From NCBI GenBank assembly GCA_947179485.1, contig OX359245.1, forward strand, positions 62,855,067 through 62,919,066: DNA of 64,000 nt. The letters run 5' to 3'. Under the pieces are notes generated by a model that saw nothing but the letters and a program-made list of their open reading frames with translations, was not told where the DNA came from and searched no databases. Origin of the DNA: Allacma fusca (Eukaryota > Arthropoda > Collembola > Symphypleona > Sminthuridae). Made by a program: the position numbers and the translations under genes. Positions 34,195-44,934 of the stretch are shown piece after piece (position 1 is the stretch's first letter; each line of letters begins with the position of its first letter).

Positions 34195-35820
34195 TTCAGA
34201 AACAGCGAGGTCTCCGGAATCAAGTTTGACCACAGGATAGTGTTTCTGTTCGGCATCGGGAATTCCCGAGGTTCCGGTTCGGTTTCGGTTCCGGGACGGT
34301 TTCGGGTCAACGTTTTAAAGAACCGTTACATTTCGGTCCGGTTTCGGGTCATCGGTTTATGAACCTTTAAATTTCGGTCCGGTTTCGGATACAAAAATCA
34401 AAACCGAAAGTTTTCGGGAAGGGTTTGTTAAAGCTGCATTTTTGGATGAAAACGCGAAACCTGCATTTGGCCAGCATTTGTCAACTATTATTTGAAAAGG
34501 CGACACAATTTTGACTTCCATAAAAATGAATCATATTTATTTTCTGTCGGTTCGGAAAGGAACCGGAACCGGTTCGGGAACCGCTTTTATTTTCCGGATC
34601 GGTTCCGGGAAGTCAAAAATGTCCCGGACTCGAAAATATCGGTTCCGGTTTCGGGAACAGAATTGGTATTTTTTTCGGTTCGGGAAAACGAGTCGGGTCG
34701 AGTCCATGTTTTGGTACCGTTCAGAAACACTACAACAGGACGATGCCTGCCAGAAGTGAACCCACCTGGTAAGTTTTTCATATTCATGTTAAGGTGTATT
34801 TCTAATATATGTATGTTACTAAATAACAAACCAAGCATATTACTGTATTGTAACAGTATTTTTAAAATGAATGGAAAATTCATGCAATTAAAAGTAGCGG
34901 TACGCCCAGAATTTACATTAGGCAGAAGAGCCTCAGATGGCTTAATTGGCTGACGTCGAATAGGGCACTTCATTAACAAACTGGAGGGCGCTCGGGCTGG
35001 AGGTATTACCTCTCTCACCGAAGCCGAAAATCCTTTGGAATGGTGCTCTTCGACAGCAGTCGAGGAAAATCGTCTTGAAGATACCCTCTTGCCAGAATCC
35101 CAATTTTTGTACTTTGCTCACTTGCAAAAAGACCGAATCTCTCTGATGCTAAAAAGAGTACCAAACGGTATGATTTCCTCATTTCGAGAACCCGGACCTT
35201 GTCAGCCCTGGTCCAGCTCAAGCGGTTCGCACCTTCATAAGCAACTAATGTCACTTAGACTACAAAGAAGGACTGGTGTCGTTGATCAACCTGGTATGTC
35301 ATTTCCTTTATAAAAGTAGTTGATTTGTTGGAAATAATTGGTATCGTATAATTGAGCCCTTTCTACAATTCAGGGACGTTCAAGCACCCTATCAACCTCA
35401 TGTTCCTTTTTAATGTAAACCATTAACGTAAGAAACTATCTTGGAAAGTTCATAATAGATATTTTTGCTACAGAAGTTGTTGCGAAAACTCAGAGTCAGC
35501 TTTATACTCTTCGGAGTTACTTATTGATGACTTCTCGTACTTGGGAAAAACTGGATTTTCGTACATCAAGTTCTCACATTCCTTCCCCGTTGAGTTTTAT
35601 GAAATACTTAAAATTAACATGAAATAGAATTAGTAGGTACTAATTGTAGAGGTTTAAAAATCATTAGAGAATGCTTAAATGTATACAACCATATTAATAA
35701 TTTTTTGCTGAGCTTTTAAATATTTTTTATATTTGTAGATGACTTTGGAGGGGTGCCATGTGTTCTTGGTACATCCAGTCAGGCCTTTGACTGTGGACGG
35801 CACCGTTGGTGTCATTTTTT
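34195..35820 (+). pseudogene. Three exons of an unidentified gene with an RRASDG motif, broken by TGA and a hAT MITE
   Basis: Segments: 34195-34237 plus 34741-34768 (split by a hAT MITE), 34895-35293 and 35739-35820. Introns after 34768 and 35293 are GT-AG and both phase 1, and the frame is continuous (TTGRCLPEVNPP|VAVRPEFTLGRRASDGLIG; HKQLMSLRLQRRTGVVDQP|DDFGGVPCVLGTS). A TGA at 34951-34953 interrupts right after GRRASDGLIG. R-R-x-S-D-G is the kind of basophilic phosphosite seen in salt-inducible kinases, and the HKQLMxLRLQ stretch would fit such a tail, but the kinase domain is absent and this naming is tentative. The last exon runs into a Merlin-like MITE at 35821. Confidence 0.5.
34238..34732. 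mobile_element. hAT MITE, ggttccgg family, 495 bp, inserted in an exon
   Basis: Ends are TAGTGTTTCTGTTCGG and, reverse-complemented, TAGTGTTTCTGAACGG. The flanks are ccacagga (34230-34237) and caacagga (34733-34740), an 8-bp duplication with one mismatch. The interior is ggttccggttcggg words. Confidence 0.85.
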
Positions 35821-36222
35821 GGTTGTACTACGATAACTGTCCCCGAACTACGATAAGTGTCCCAACTTTCCCAACGACCGAAAAGCTACTTCTACTCCTT
35901 CTCAACCATCTCGTACCCCCAGGTGTGGATTCTGTGTGGTAGTCGTTGAGGACAGTGAGGGTTAGGTTAGTTTAGGCTGGAAATTGGTGCCGTGACTATG
36001 ATGGCTCCGAAGGGGCCATCACAGTCACATTGACACCCCTTTCCAGCTCTAAACTAACCTAACCTGAACGTCCGAAACGACGGGGTTAGGTTTTCAATCT
36101 GGAAAGCTGGTATGCCTTCGTCATAATTACATCGTCATAATTACGACAAGGTGGGACACTTATCGTAGTTCGGAAAGTTGGGACACTTATCGTAGTTCGG
36201 GGACAGTTATCGTAGTTGCCCC
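35821..36222. mobile_element. Merlin-like MITE, 402 bp
   Basis: The left end is GGTTGTACTACGATAACTGT and the right end reverse-complements to GGGGCAACTACGATAACTGT, followed on both sides by cccgaactacgataagtgtc. The flanking 8-bp CATTTTTT is present at 35813-35820 and 36223-36230. GG-starting ends with 8-9-bp duplications fit the Merlin superfamily. The duplication is low-complexity, so exact boundaries could shift by one base. Confidence 0.7.
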
Positions 36223-37713
36223 CATTTTTTTGGAGCTAAGGTTGAGAGGATGAAACAATTCAAAATTGGGGACCCCACTGACTTTTCCGTTTTTAACTCA
36301 GCTGTAACTGATGAGAAAGCTTAAGCTTACTATCGAATAGCAGACTACATATTCCATGCCAAGAGTAACTTAAATATCGTACATGGTGGCACGCATAGCA
36401 AGAAGTTCGTTTGTGTTTGTGTTATACTAAAACAGCTTGAAATTAGACATTCGGAAGAACGGTTATTAAATAAATATTTGGTTGTATTTTTAATTTAGGG
36501 AGGGTTGGTTTATAAATCCCACTCTTGTTGAAACGACTGATCCTGCAGATAAGATAATGCGAGAAGAAATTTTTGGCCCAGTTGTATCTGCCTTTGTTTA
36601 CCCTTATGCCGAAATAGATAATGTACTGAAGCTTGTTGATGAAACTACACCATTCGCCTTGACTGTATTTGCTGAAGATGAGTAAGTTCAGGAAAATAAT
36701 AAATTACTACTGCTTTCATTTCTAATAGTTATCATAATGATTCCTCGTGTTCGTGGAAAATATTTTTACAAGAACTCAGGAGTGATTATGAAGGTTTTAA
36801 ACACTATTTCGTTCGTACTTCCTCAGGGCCTTTCTCAAAAAGGCAACCGAGACTTTAAAATATGCATCAGGCAATTATTACAATAACGACCGATCAACAG
36901 GAGCTGTTGTTGGACAGCAATCGTTTGGTGGTGGCGGACATTCAGGTGAGGATTTCCGTGCAGTCGTAATTTAATGCCCTTGTTAATATTTTCATTCAAC
37001 AATTCTATCGGATTTTGGAGATAATCCCTCCAGCAATTTTCTCTTCACATCGGATGGTTATGCCTCTGCCGGAGGTAATCATTTAATGATATGACCTCCA
37101 TCTGCGGAGATATGCCATCCGTTACTATCCCTTGGAGACAGTCCCTCCGAAGATTATTTCCCCGCCGGAGGAAGACTTTTGCATATAGTCGCTACTATGG
37201 CAGTGTTTTCCTCGCATTTAGTGTTTTATTTATATTGGCTGTTTCCCTGAGAATAAACGAATAGCATTGGCTATTTATAATAAAGAATGGTTCGACTGAA
37301 ATCAATTTAAGTTTAAAAAATAATTACACTAATTGCGGATAGAAATGACTTAAAAAATGTATTGCTTTATTTTGTTATACCCTACCTTATTACCTGATTA
37401 ATTCTTTTCGTTGTAACATTTGCATTCGAAGGGATTATCTCCGAAAGTGTAATGTCGGAGTGATTTTTCCATCTAGTGATTGTGGTGGAGTGAATATCTC
37501 CGGAGTGGTTATGTCCAACGGAATGGTAATCGAAAACGAGTCGACCGATTCTGAGTAACTTATATATTTTAATTTGTAGGTACAAATGATAAAGCTGGAG
37601 CTCCGAGCTGCCTTTATAAATTCACCACTCCCCAAACAGTCAAGCAAACCTTCGTTCCACTTAAGGATTGGAAATACCCGTACATGGGCTACGAATTTGA
37701 GACCCATGAGTGA
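36223..37713 (+). pseudogene. Delta-1-pyrroline-5-carboxylate dehydrogenase (ALDH4A1-type), C-terminal part, with an in-frame stop
   Basis: P5C dehydrogenase is the mitochondrial enzyme that oxidises the proline-catabolism intermediate to glutamate. Exons: about 36229-36408, 36503-36681, 36827-36945 and 37580-37713, GT-AG throughout and in phase. Translation: MKQFKIGDPTDFSVFNSAV, YYRIADYIFHAKSNLNIVHG, GWFINPTLVETTDPADKIMR, EEIFGPVVSAFVY, ASGNYYNNDRSTGAVVGQQS, FGGGGHSGTNDKAGAPSCLY and WKYPYMGYEFETHE. These match the family in order, including the aldehyde-dehydrogenase EEIFGPV block. A tandem AAGCTT (36317-36328) puts TAA at 36322-36324; without it the frame reads DEKAYYRIA. The N-terminal half, including the nucleotide-binding fold and catalytic cysteine, is absent upstream. 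The three downstream exons have no lesion, so the break is recent or the fragment is still spliced into something. Confidence 0.88.
37018..37443. repeat. Inverted-repeat element in the last P5C dehydrogenase intron
   Basis: ggagataatccctcc at about 37018 and gaagggattatctccg at about 37428 form an inverted pair. Between and beyond are repeated cctccg / cggagg words. It looks like another word-type MITE, but no duplication was identified. Confidence 0.5.
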
Positions 37714-39140
37714 CAATAACATGAAAAATTAATTTTCAGGACTTTCCAATGACCTTATGCGATCTACACAAGACAGCGACTTTAAATATTAATCTCACCC
37801 GGGAGCTCTATATTCTATAATCTCAAATGACCTTAATCAAATTGTAGTTGCTAGGTATAATTAATACTATAAGCACTATACGTAAATTGGTATCCTGTGT
37901 ATAGTAATGTTATACAATGACTCGAGGATTATTGATTTTGATAAGCATTTAAAAAAATGTACCTGGTGGTGGATGTGTCATCTTATAATAGATGTTGCTT
38001 CGGCTTTTCGTATTAATTATGTATCATCTTATTAGTATTTTGTTATTTACAAATGGTGCGTGTTATACAATATGAGCCATTGCATTTGTAGTAATTACAG
38101 TCAGTTTTATGCAACCTATAATGCCACATTTGTAGTATTGTGATCAATTCAGTATCAGTGTATCTTTTTAAATGAATGAGTAGTACACAGATACTTGCGT
38201 TAGTGACAGAGCCAAGTGGCTTCGTCTCATTTATTATTACGTGGTAGTTGCAATCTAACGCTTCTAATAATTCATCCAAGGAATCTAATAAAGAAATAGA
38301 GCGTAGAGTCAGCGAAATCATCTGTTTATCGACTTAGCTCATCAACGAAGAATTTCAAGAGGGCGGTTCTTGGGATTCAATTTGATTAGCTTCATTGGAA
38401 ACGTAACATTACAATTATTTATATTACGAGATAAGATCGGAATAAATATACCTTTTTTTCGAAGATCCATTTCTTAACGTTACAAGTAATTACCCAGGGT
38501 TGCCCATTTGAAAACGTTAAGGCATTTTATGCAGGCAATTTGAGCATTTTCAATTCTGGGTATTTATGACACTTTGAGTATTTATTGAGGGGAATATTTA
38601 TAACATTTTAGAATGAAAAATATCATTCCTTGTTCGCAATATTTATATTTCAGTCCCTTTGATTAATCTTGATAATTTTGATGTTAAAACAACTTGACAG
38701 ACATCTGAACGTGGCGTTCAAAACTTCTATGGGGTTGCATTTTAGTCCTATTTTGCCTGCATTTTTCGAAAATCTCCGTCTCGGGCTTCATAAATGTGAG
38801 AGACAGTTTACGAATGTTTGTTTTATAAAGCTGTAATATAAAATGATTATTCAATATTGCCTCCCACATTTATTTCCTGAAACCGCAATATATGACTTAT
38901 TATGATCAACTCAATTTTTCCGTATAACATTTTCTATACACAGAGTTCGATTAGCCGGAAAAAAATTATTGTGAAAAATTATTGGTTATTAAAAAAGTTA
39001 AAAAATTACTTAAATAATTTTTTCAAAAAATTCAAATAGGATGTCTTTAACGCCAAGGGAAAATTCCCAAAATCCCGGACACTTTTAATGGAGGTCAAAA
39101 AATTTACAAATTAAAATTTTTCAGCTGCACAGGCTAATGT
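37714..39140. other. No supported gene or repeat
   Basis: AT-rich, with only short unsupported frames. Confidence 0.4.
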
Positions 39141-39159
39141 CGTCGGGGATTTTAAATCG

Positions 39160-39425
39160 GCCAAACTTCCAGTACCCGAGTAATACCCGGGTACACACAA
39201 TAGATACTCGGGTACGGATACAGGTTTTATGTACATTACGGGTACGGGTAAATTGTGGGTACAGGTACTACATTGTATTTTCAGGTACGGATACGGGTAC
39301 TGAAATAATTTACCCGGGTACTCGGGTATGAGTACGGGTATAGGTACAGCATTTTGTAGTACCCGATATTCGGGTACGGGTATGGGTACGGGTACACGGT
39401 TTCTGTACCCAGTCCGAGCACTGAG
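39160..39425. repeat. gggtac word repeat (possible hAT MITE)
   Basis: Made of gggtacggg/tacccg words. The right edge reverse-complements to CAGTGCTCGGACTGGGTAC, a hAT-style end, while the left edge CAGTACCCGAG is similar. No 8-bp duplication was seen. Frames on both strands are by-products. Confidence 0.5.
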
Positions 39426-39589
39426 TGCAGCATCACAAATCAATTGATTTAAAGAAAGAACCTGTCGCAGACCACAAGGGTGCAATTGTAGAAGCATTTG
39501 CTAAACAAGCTAGAGTTAATCCCTTATTGCGGGAATCCGAATCTCTCTTGTTGTGTACTTTCTTAAATATAAGCTTAATAACTCTTCTG

Positions 39590-39840
39590 AAATTTAGTTC
39601 ATGTCATCATGTTCATGTACATGTTCATGTCCAGTTCATGTACTTGAAATTGCTACTTTTCATGTTCATGTAAATGTCATGTTCATGTGTGCTTTATTCA
39701 CATGAAATAAAAATAAAGTATTCGTTTTGAATCACATGATTTAATTCGTGTAATTTTGAAAACAACTCATGTAAAACATGAAAATTCATGTTCATGTTCA
39801 AGTTCATGTTCATGTTTAAGGAAGTTGTACATGTGCGGAG
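39590..39840. repeat. catgttcatgt word repeat
   Basis: Dense ttcatgt / acatgaa words. It ends at gcggaggccta next to the 39845-40225 repeat. Confidence 0.6.
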
Positions 39841-39844
39841 GCCT

Positions 39845-40225
39845 ACTGTGTAAGTTCCGAATTTGGATGACGCCTATATTTAAATATTTTTAACAAAAAT
39901 ACATAAATCTTATAAACAATTTAAAACTTGGAGCTTATGTAGCAATTTTTGGGTCGACTTTGAAAATGGAATTTTAACAGCCCAAGTAAGTAAACCTAGG
40001 AGTCAAAAATGTGACAATGCAAAAATTATTGCATATAGATAAAAGTTATTTAATCTTTGTTTGTTACATTTTTGCACAAATGTGTTTGCACGCTAAATGA
40101 CTAGGTGCACAAGGAATTCTTACACCAAAAAAATAAAAAATAATTATATTTTCGATGAAGTTGTCTATTTCAACTTGTAACATACTGCTTTGTGATTTAG
40201 TATGCAAAGTTAGTAGATCTATAGC
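39845..40225 (-). repeat. Repeat X, copy 1 (inverted relative of 42130-43140)
   Basis: The reverse complement of this segment aligns with 42130-42229 plus 42793-43140, sharing tcacaaagcagtatgttaca, ttggtgtaagaattc, gactcctag-tttacttgggc and tcggaacttacaca. Copy 2 is interrupted by the hAT MITE at 42238. Confidence 0.85.
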
Positions 40226-40429
40226 TAAAGCTACATATTGAAACAACTCTCGCGAACATAGCAAAAATACCTGCCTCAGGCTGAATATACCCAACTACCC
40301 AACGTGCCATAGATGCCCAAAATACCATTAAATGAAAATGCCGAAAATGCCAGGGCAGTTTGGACAGGGTTAAAGCCAAAAATGCCAAGGCATTTTTAAT
40401 TTCTCTAGCGAACATATGTACAACCTCCA

Positions 40430-40565
40430 TAATTTGCCCCCCCATAAAATATCATCAAATTTTCTCCAAATTTAATCCCATCAATAATTCATTGGGGAGT
40501 GAAACAAATATAAATTTGGAAAGATTACCTGTCGAGAAAATTTGACGATATTTGTGTGGAGGGGT
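40430..40565. repeat. Short inverted repeat
   Basis: catcaaattttctcc near 40451 pairs with gagaaaatttgacgat near 40535, with cccc/gggg outer bases. It could be a small foldback MITE. Confidence 0.5.
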
Positions 40566-40714
40566 TATCTATACAGGCTGTACATATGCACATCAGAGAT
40601 AAGCGAACTATGCTGGAGGGATTCATTGAGGAGGAAATCATTAGTGCACATGTTGAAGGGATTACTTTTCAATCAAATGTGACAGTATTTGCTTGGGAGG
40701 GCTAATTATTAATG

Positions 40715-40975
40715 TTCTACGTATGTACATCATAGGGCAAATCTCAATAGTCCAGTTTATGCGTATGTATAAGTGATTAAATATGGAGTGAATATATCAT
40801 ATCGACAACATACATACAGATGCGCAATGATGGAGGGATTACGTTTTGGGGAATTTTGTTGAAGGATATAAAACTATGTGCGTAAAAACTTGAATTTCAT
40901 TGAAATAGCGAAAATAAAAATTTCATCGACTTTCAAAAACTCAAAATCCTTATGGGATTTAACATTAACTTATTT
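40715..40975 (+). repeat. Repeat Y, copy 1 (direct relative of 43445-43710)
   Basis: Shares atgcgtatgtataagtgatt, aaatatg-agtgaatatatcat, gagggattac and catcgactttcaaaaa with 43445-43710 in the same orientation. Confidence 0.85.
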
Positions 40976-41061
40976 TGAAAAATTTATTTTAGGTAAATAA
41001 GCACACACGTTATGCACAGGTGTTTTAAAAATTCCATGTCCAATCCAGTATGAGCTCAGAC

Positions 41062-41788
41062 CAGAGCTTCTGTTGGGGACAAAATTCTTGTCCCGTCCCC
41101 GTCCTGTCCCGATATTTTTTCAAAACCTTTGTCCCCAGCCCCGTCCCGACAATCGGGACACGGTGACAAAAACCATGTCCCCGTCCCGTCCCCAAAAAAT
41201 TATAAAAATGTTGTCCCCGGTCCCGAAAATCGTGGCATGTGAACAAAATTCCTGTACCGTCCCGATAATTACTGAAAACAGTTGTCGACAATCTCAAACC
41301 GAAAATCGGAACATGAGGAAAATTTCGTACAAAAAATATTTGTACTAAAGACATAAAAACCACATTTATAGAATCATGGCTCCAAGATTCTTCCTTAACT
41401 TTTTGAGCAACAAGCCCCATTTTCTACAACCTAAAATCGAATGTCTTACATTCGGTGAAATAGTGTTCACAGAATAGTTTACTCATGAGCATTAAAGCTG
41501 AAACGTTATCCTTGTTCTGCTATGCTTGCTCGTCCCGTCCCGTTATACACACAACCAAAAAGCATGTCCCGCCCCGAATATAACGGGGACAATTGTTTTT
41601 GTCCCCGTCCCGTCCCGAATATAGTGGGGACAATTTGTTTTGTCCCCGTCCCGCCCGCGATATAATGGGGACATTTTTATGTCCCCGTCCCGTCCCGAAT
41701 ACGATGTGGGGACAATTATTTTGTCCCCGGGGACGTCCCGTCCCGGTCCGTCGAGTGTCCCGACGTCCCGTCCCCGGCAGAAGCTCTG
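41062..41788. mobile_element. hAT MITE, gtcccg family, 727 bp, intact
   Basis: Ends are CAGAGCTTCTG and CAGAAGCTCTG with a perfect 8-bp duplication GCTCAGAC (41054-41061 and 41789-41796). The interior repeats gtcccgtcccg / cggggac words, with an AT-rich centre. A partial copy is at 4401-4896. Confidence 0.95.
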
Positions 41789-42129
41789 GCTCAGACACCC
41801 AGATTTCAGCTGAACGTTCGAATAACAAAGACACAAATACAATATGCTCCAAATGTCATTGTCCAATATTCGTGCCGCTCTCGTCATGATAGAAAAATTG
41901 ATGATGGGAAAAGACGGGAAGATTATTCCCAGGGAAAAAATATTTCTGGCAGGAAAAATCATAAAGGGAAGGAATTTTTAAAATCGCTGATCTTTTTTTC
42001 AGGGATTTTCAAATTTGTTGACGTATTTCAGGGAAATTGGTTATGCAAACAGGGATTTTTAGATTGGTTGTCCTTGTCCCAAAAAAATCCGACCTCTGGT
42101 AAATGCATCCTAAGGTAAGCATTTTTGAC

Positions 42130-43140
42130 ATACATATTCGCTCCAATTTTGTCAATATCTAACTTTAGCTATGGATTTATTAATTTCGGATACTAAATCA
42201 CAAAGCAGTATGTTACAAGTTGAAATAGACAACTTTACAGGGTTGGGGTTTTTTTTGGTTTTTTTCAAAAAAACCAAACAACCAGGTTTTTTTGGTTTAA
42301 ACCGGTTTTTTTGGTTTAAACCAGGTTTTTTTGGTTTAAACCAGGTTTTTTTGGTTTAAACAAATTTTCAATCCAAAACATTCATTAATATGCAAAAGCA
42401 TACGAATTTGAACAAATTTGCTTATTTCCCAAACTCAGTAAGTATCACTAAGCATTAAATATTTAATAATTTTGGATATAATTTTAACGATAACTTTGCA
42501 GCATAAACACAAGTTTGGTATTTTTAATTTTACAAACGATTCCGAATTTCTAAATGTACAAGACTAAAAGCTAATCGTATTATTTACCTCACTAAAGTTT
42601 AACTACACAATATCACAGTAACTGAACAAGTTTTGTGCACGACGAAATATGAGAATTTTGGATGGAAAATATTAAAATTTTAGGTGTTTGGTTTAAACCA
42701 TTGGTTTTTCTAAAAAAACCGTTTGGTTTAAACCATGGTTTAAACCATGGTTTAAATCATTGGGTTTAAACCAAACCAGCCCTGCAACTTTATGAAAAAT
42801 AGAACAATATTTTTTTTTAATTTTGGTGTAAGAATTCGCTTGGAACTAATGCCTACTGCGTGCAAACATTTTTGTTGAAAATTTAACACACAAAGATTAA
42901 ATAACTGTTAAGAACACTAGTTTATGAGCTGCAAAACTGGTCATCATCTATATGCAATGTTTGTATTCACATTTTTGACTCCTAGATTTACTTGGGCTGA
43001 TAAAATTCAATTTTCTAAGTCGACCTAAAATTTGCTACATAATCTCCAACTTTTGAATTTTTTATAAAATTTATAAATATTTTAAAAAAATATTTAAATA
43101 TAGTCGTTATCAAAATTCGGAACTTACACAGGCACTGCGC
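42130..43140 (+). repeat. Repeat X, copy 2, split by a hAT MITE
   Basis: Homologous to copy 1 at 39845-40225. The uninterrupted copy 1 reads tagacaacttcatcga across the position where copy 2 holds the insertion, which independently confirms the MITE boundaries. Confidence 0.85.
42238..42784. mobile_element. hAT MITE, ggtttaaacc family, 547 bp
   Basis: Ends are CAGGGTTGG and CCAGCCCTG with a perfect 8-bp duplication CAACTTTA (42230-42237 and 42785-42792). Both edges are stacks of ggtttaaacc / ggttttttt words around an AT-rich centre. Confidence 0.95.
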
Positions 43141-43444
43141 TAACTCATCTTTCAAAACCCAAGTCTTTTTGAATCATTAAAAACTTAATTTTTAACCACA
43201 CCCCATTATTAATGAATTTTGATTTCCTACTGATTTTTTAGAAACTTAACAATAAAGTTTTCTAAAACTGTATGGGTTCGATTATGTCAAGATGCTCCGG
43301 ACAAAACGCTGTTGGACCAATAACAGTGTACATGTTTCGGCCAACATAACAATATGACCAAAATTGCCAAACTTTTCGGCGTTTTTGACATTATCCGGGC
43401 ATTTTCAAGTGGGCAGGAATAAAGCCTTTTTCATTAGAGTAACC

Positions 43445-43710
43445 TTGGTTGTACATATGTACATCCTAGGACAAAACTCAAGTTTAATTTATGCGTATGT
43501 ATAAGTGATTAAATATGTAGTGAATATATCATACCGACTACATACATACGGGTGCGTTGTGATAGAGGGATTACTTTTTGGGGGAATTTTATTGAAGGAT
43601 ATATAAATGTGGACGTTAAAACTTGAATGTTCTTTAAATATTACAAATCAAAATATCATCGACTTTCAAAAATTGAAAATCCTTATTGGATTTAACATTG
43701 AAACTTTCTA
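43445..43710 (+). repeat. Repeat Y, copy 2
   Basis: Direct relative of 40715-40975. It follows X in copy 2, giving the order X(inverted)-Y ... X-Y across 39845-43710. Confidence 0.85.
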
Positions 43711-43884
43711 GAAAGACAGGTACCTGTGGTATCGTTTTAAATTTTGAAACTTTGGTGACGTGTCGTAGGAGAACGGGGCAAAATGCACTCGAGTTACATG
43801 AGTTTTGAAACATACTAGGTGAGTACTAAAACATGTGTTATGCTTTGTTTAAATCGGCTTGTACCGTCCCAAAATGTTACCTTG

Positions 43885-44450
43885 TAAGAACAATAATGGT
43901 TCAATCTGAGAATAATAATGTGCCAATCTAAGAATAACAATGAATTAATCTAAGAATATTAATGGATCAATTCAAGAATAACAGTATATCGATCTAAGAA
44001 TAACAATGGATCGATCTAAGAATAACAACGAATCAATCTAGGAATTATTATGCATGAATATTAGAATAATAATGGATCAATCTATGAGTACTGCATGATT
44101 AATCTAAGAGTAATACAGGATTACTCTAGGAGTAATATAGGATTAATCTACGAGTAATATAGGATTAATCTACGAGTAATACAGGATGAATCTAAGAGTA
44201 ATACAAGATTAAACTAAGAGTAATACAGGATTAATCTAAGAGTAATAATGGGTGAATCTAGGAATTATAATGTTTCAATCTAAGAATAATAATCGGTCAA
44301 TCGAAGAATAATAATGGATCAATCGAAGAATAGTAATGGATCAATTTCCGAATAATAATAAATCAATAATTGAGTATAATAATTGATCATCCTAAGAACA
44401 ATAGTGGTTCAATCTAAGAACAATCAATAATCAACCTAAGAAAAATATTT
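43885..44450 (-). repeat. Diverged array related to the window-start satellite, opposite orientation
   Basis: About 24 units of 22 bp, ggatcaatctaagaataata plus at. Compared with the reverse complement of the 1-3975 unit (ggatcattactaaaataata plus at), 17 of 22 positions agree. Some units instead carry gagtaatacaggatt. Confidence 0.75.
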
Positions 44451-44934
44451 AGTCGAACTTTCGATCTTCTGTGGGACACGGAACGGTACGTCCTGTTTCC
44501 TGGGGACAAGATTATTGACGCCGTTTATATTTGGTAACAAGAAATAAATATTTAGCCCATAGGTTATATCGCCCGGCACGTATTTTGTGACTGGTAGTAT
44601 AGATAGAGAAGATGTATATTAATTTTCAGTAGCGAGGATTTATATAAATTTATACTACATGCATTTGTTCTACTAGCCCTATGTTTCTAACTATTTAATG
44701 CAGAACAATATGTTCCAATGTATACATTTAGTTCGTAAAATAGTTTGTAACATTTAAGCACATGTTTTAGCATCGTAAAGCAACTGGGCGTTTAACTGCC
44801 TTGACTTGTATAAACGATTTTCATTCATAAATTCATAAATCGTAACGAGTTTTATAGTGCTTATTGCACGATAAGTAGACCAACACTGATTAATTGTCTT
44901 TTGTGAATTTCACGATTAACTTTAACATTTAGGA

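Noticed and set aside
34492..34953. 153-codon plus-strand frame and overlapping minus-strand frame of 143 codons
   Set aside because: The first part is MITE sequence and the frame runs through an intron; only 34741-34768 and 34895 onward look coding, in a spliced frame.
39111..39497. 128-codon minus-strand frame rich in PVPEY
   Set aside because: Translation of the gggtac word repeat.
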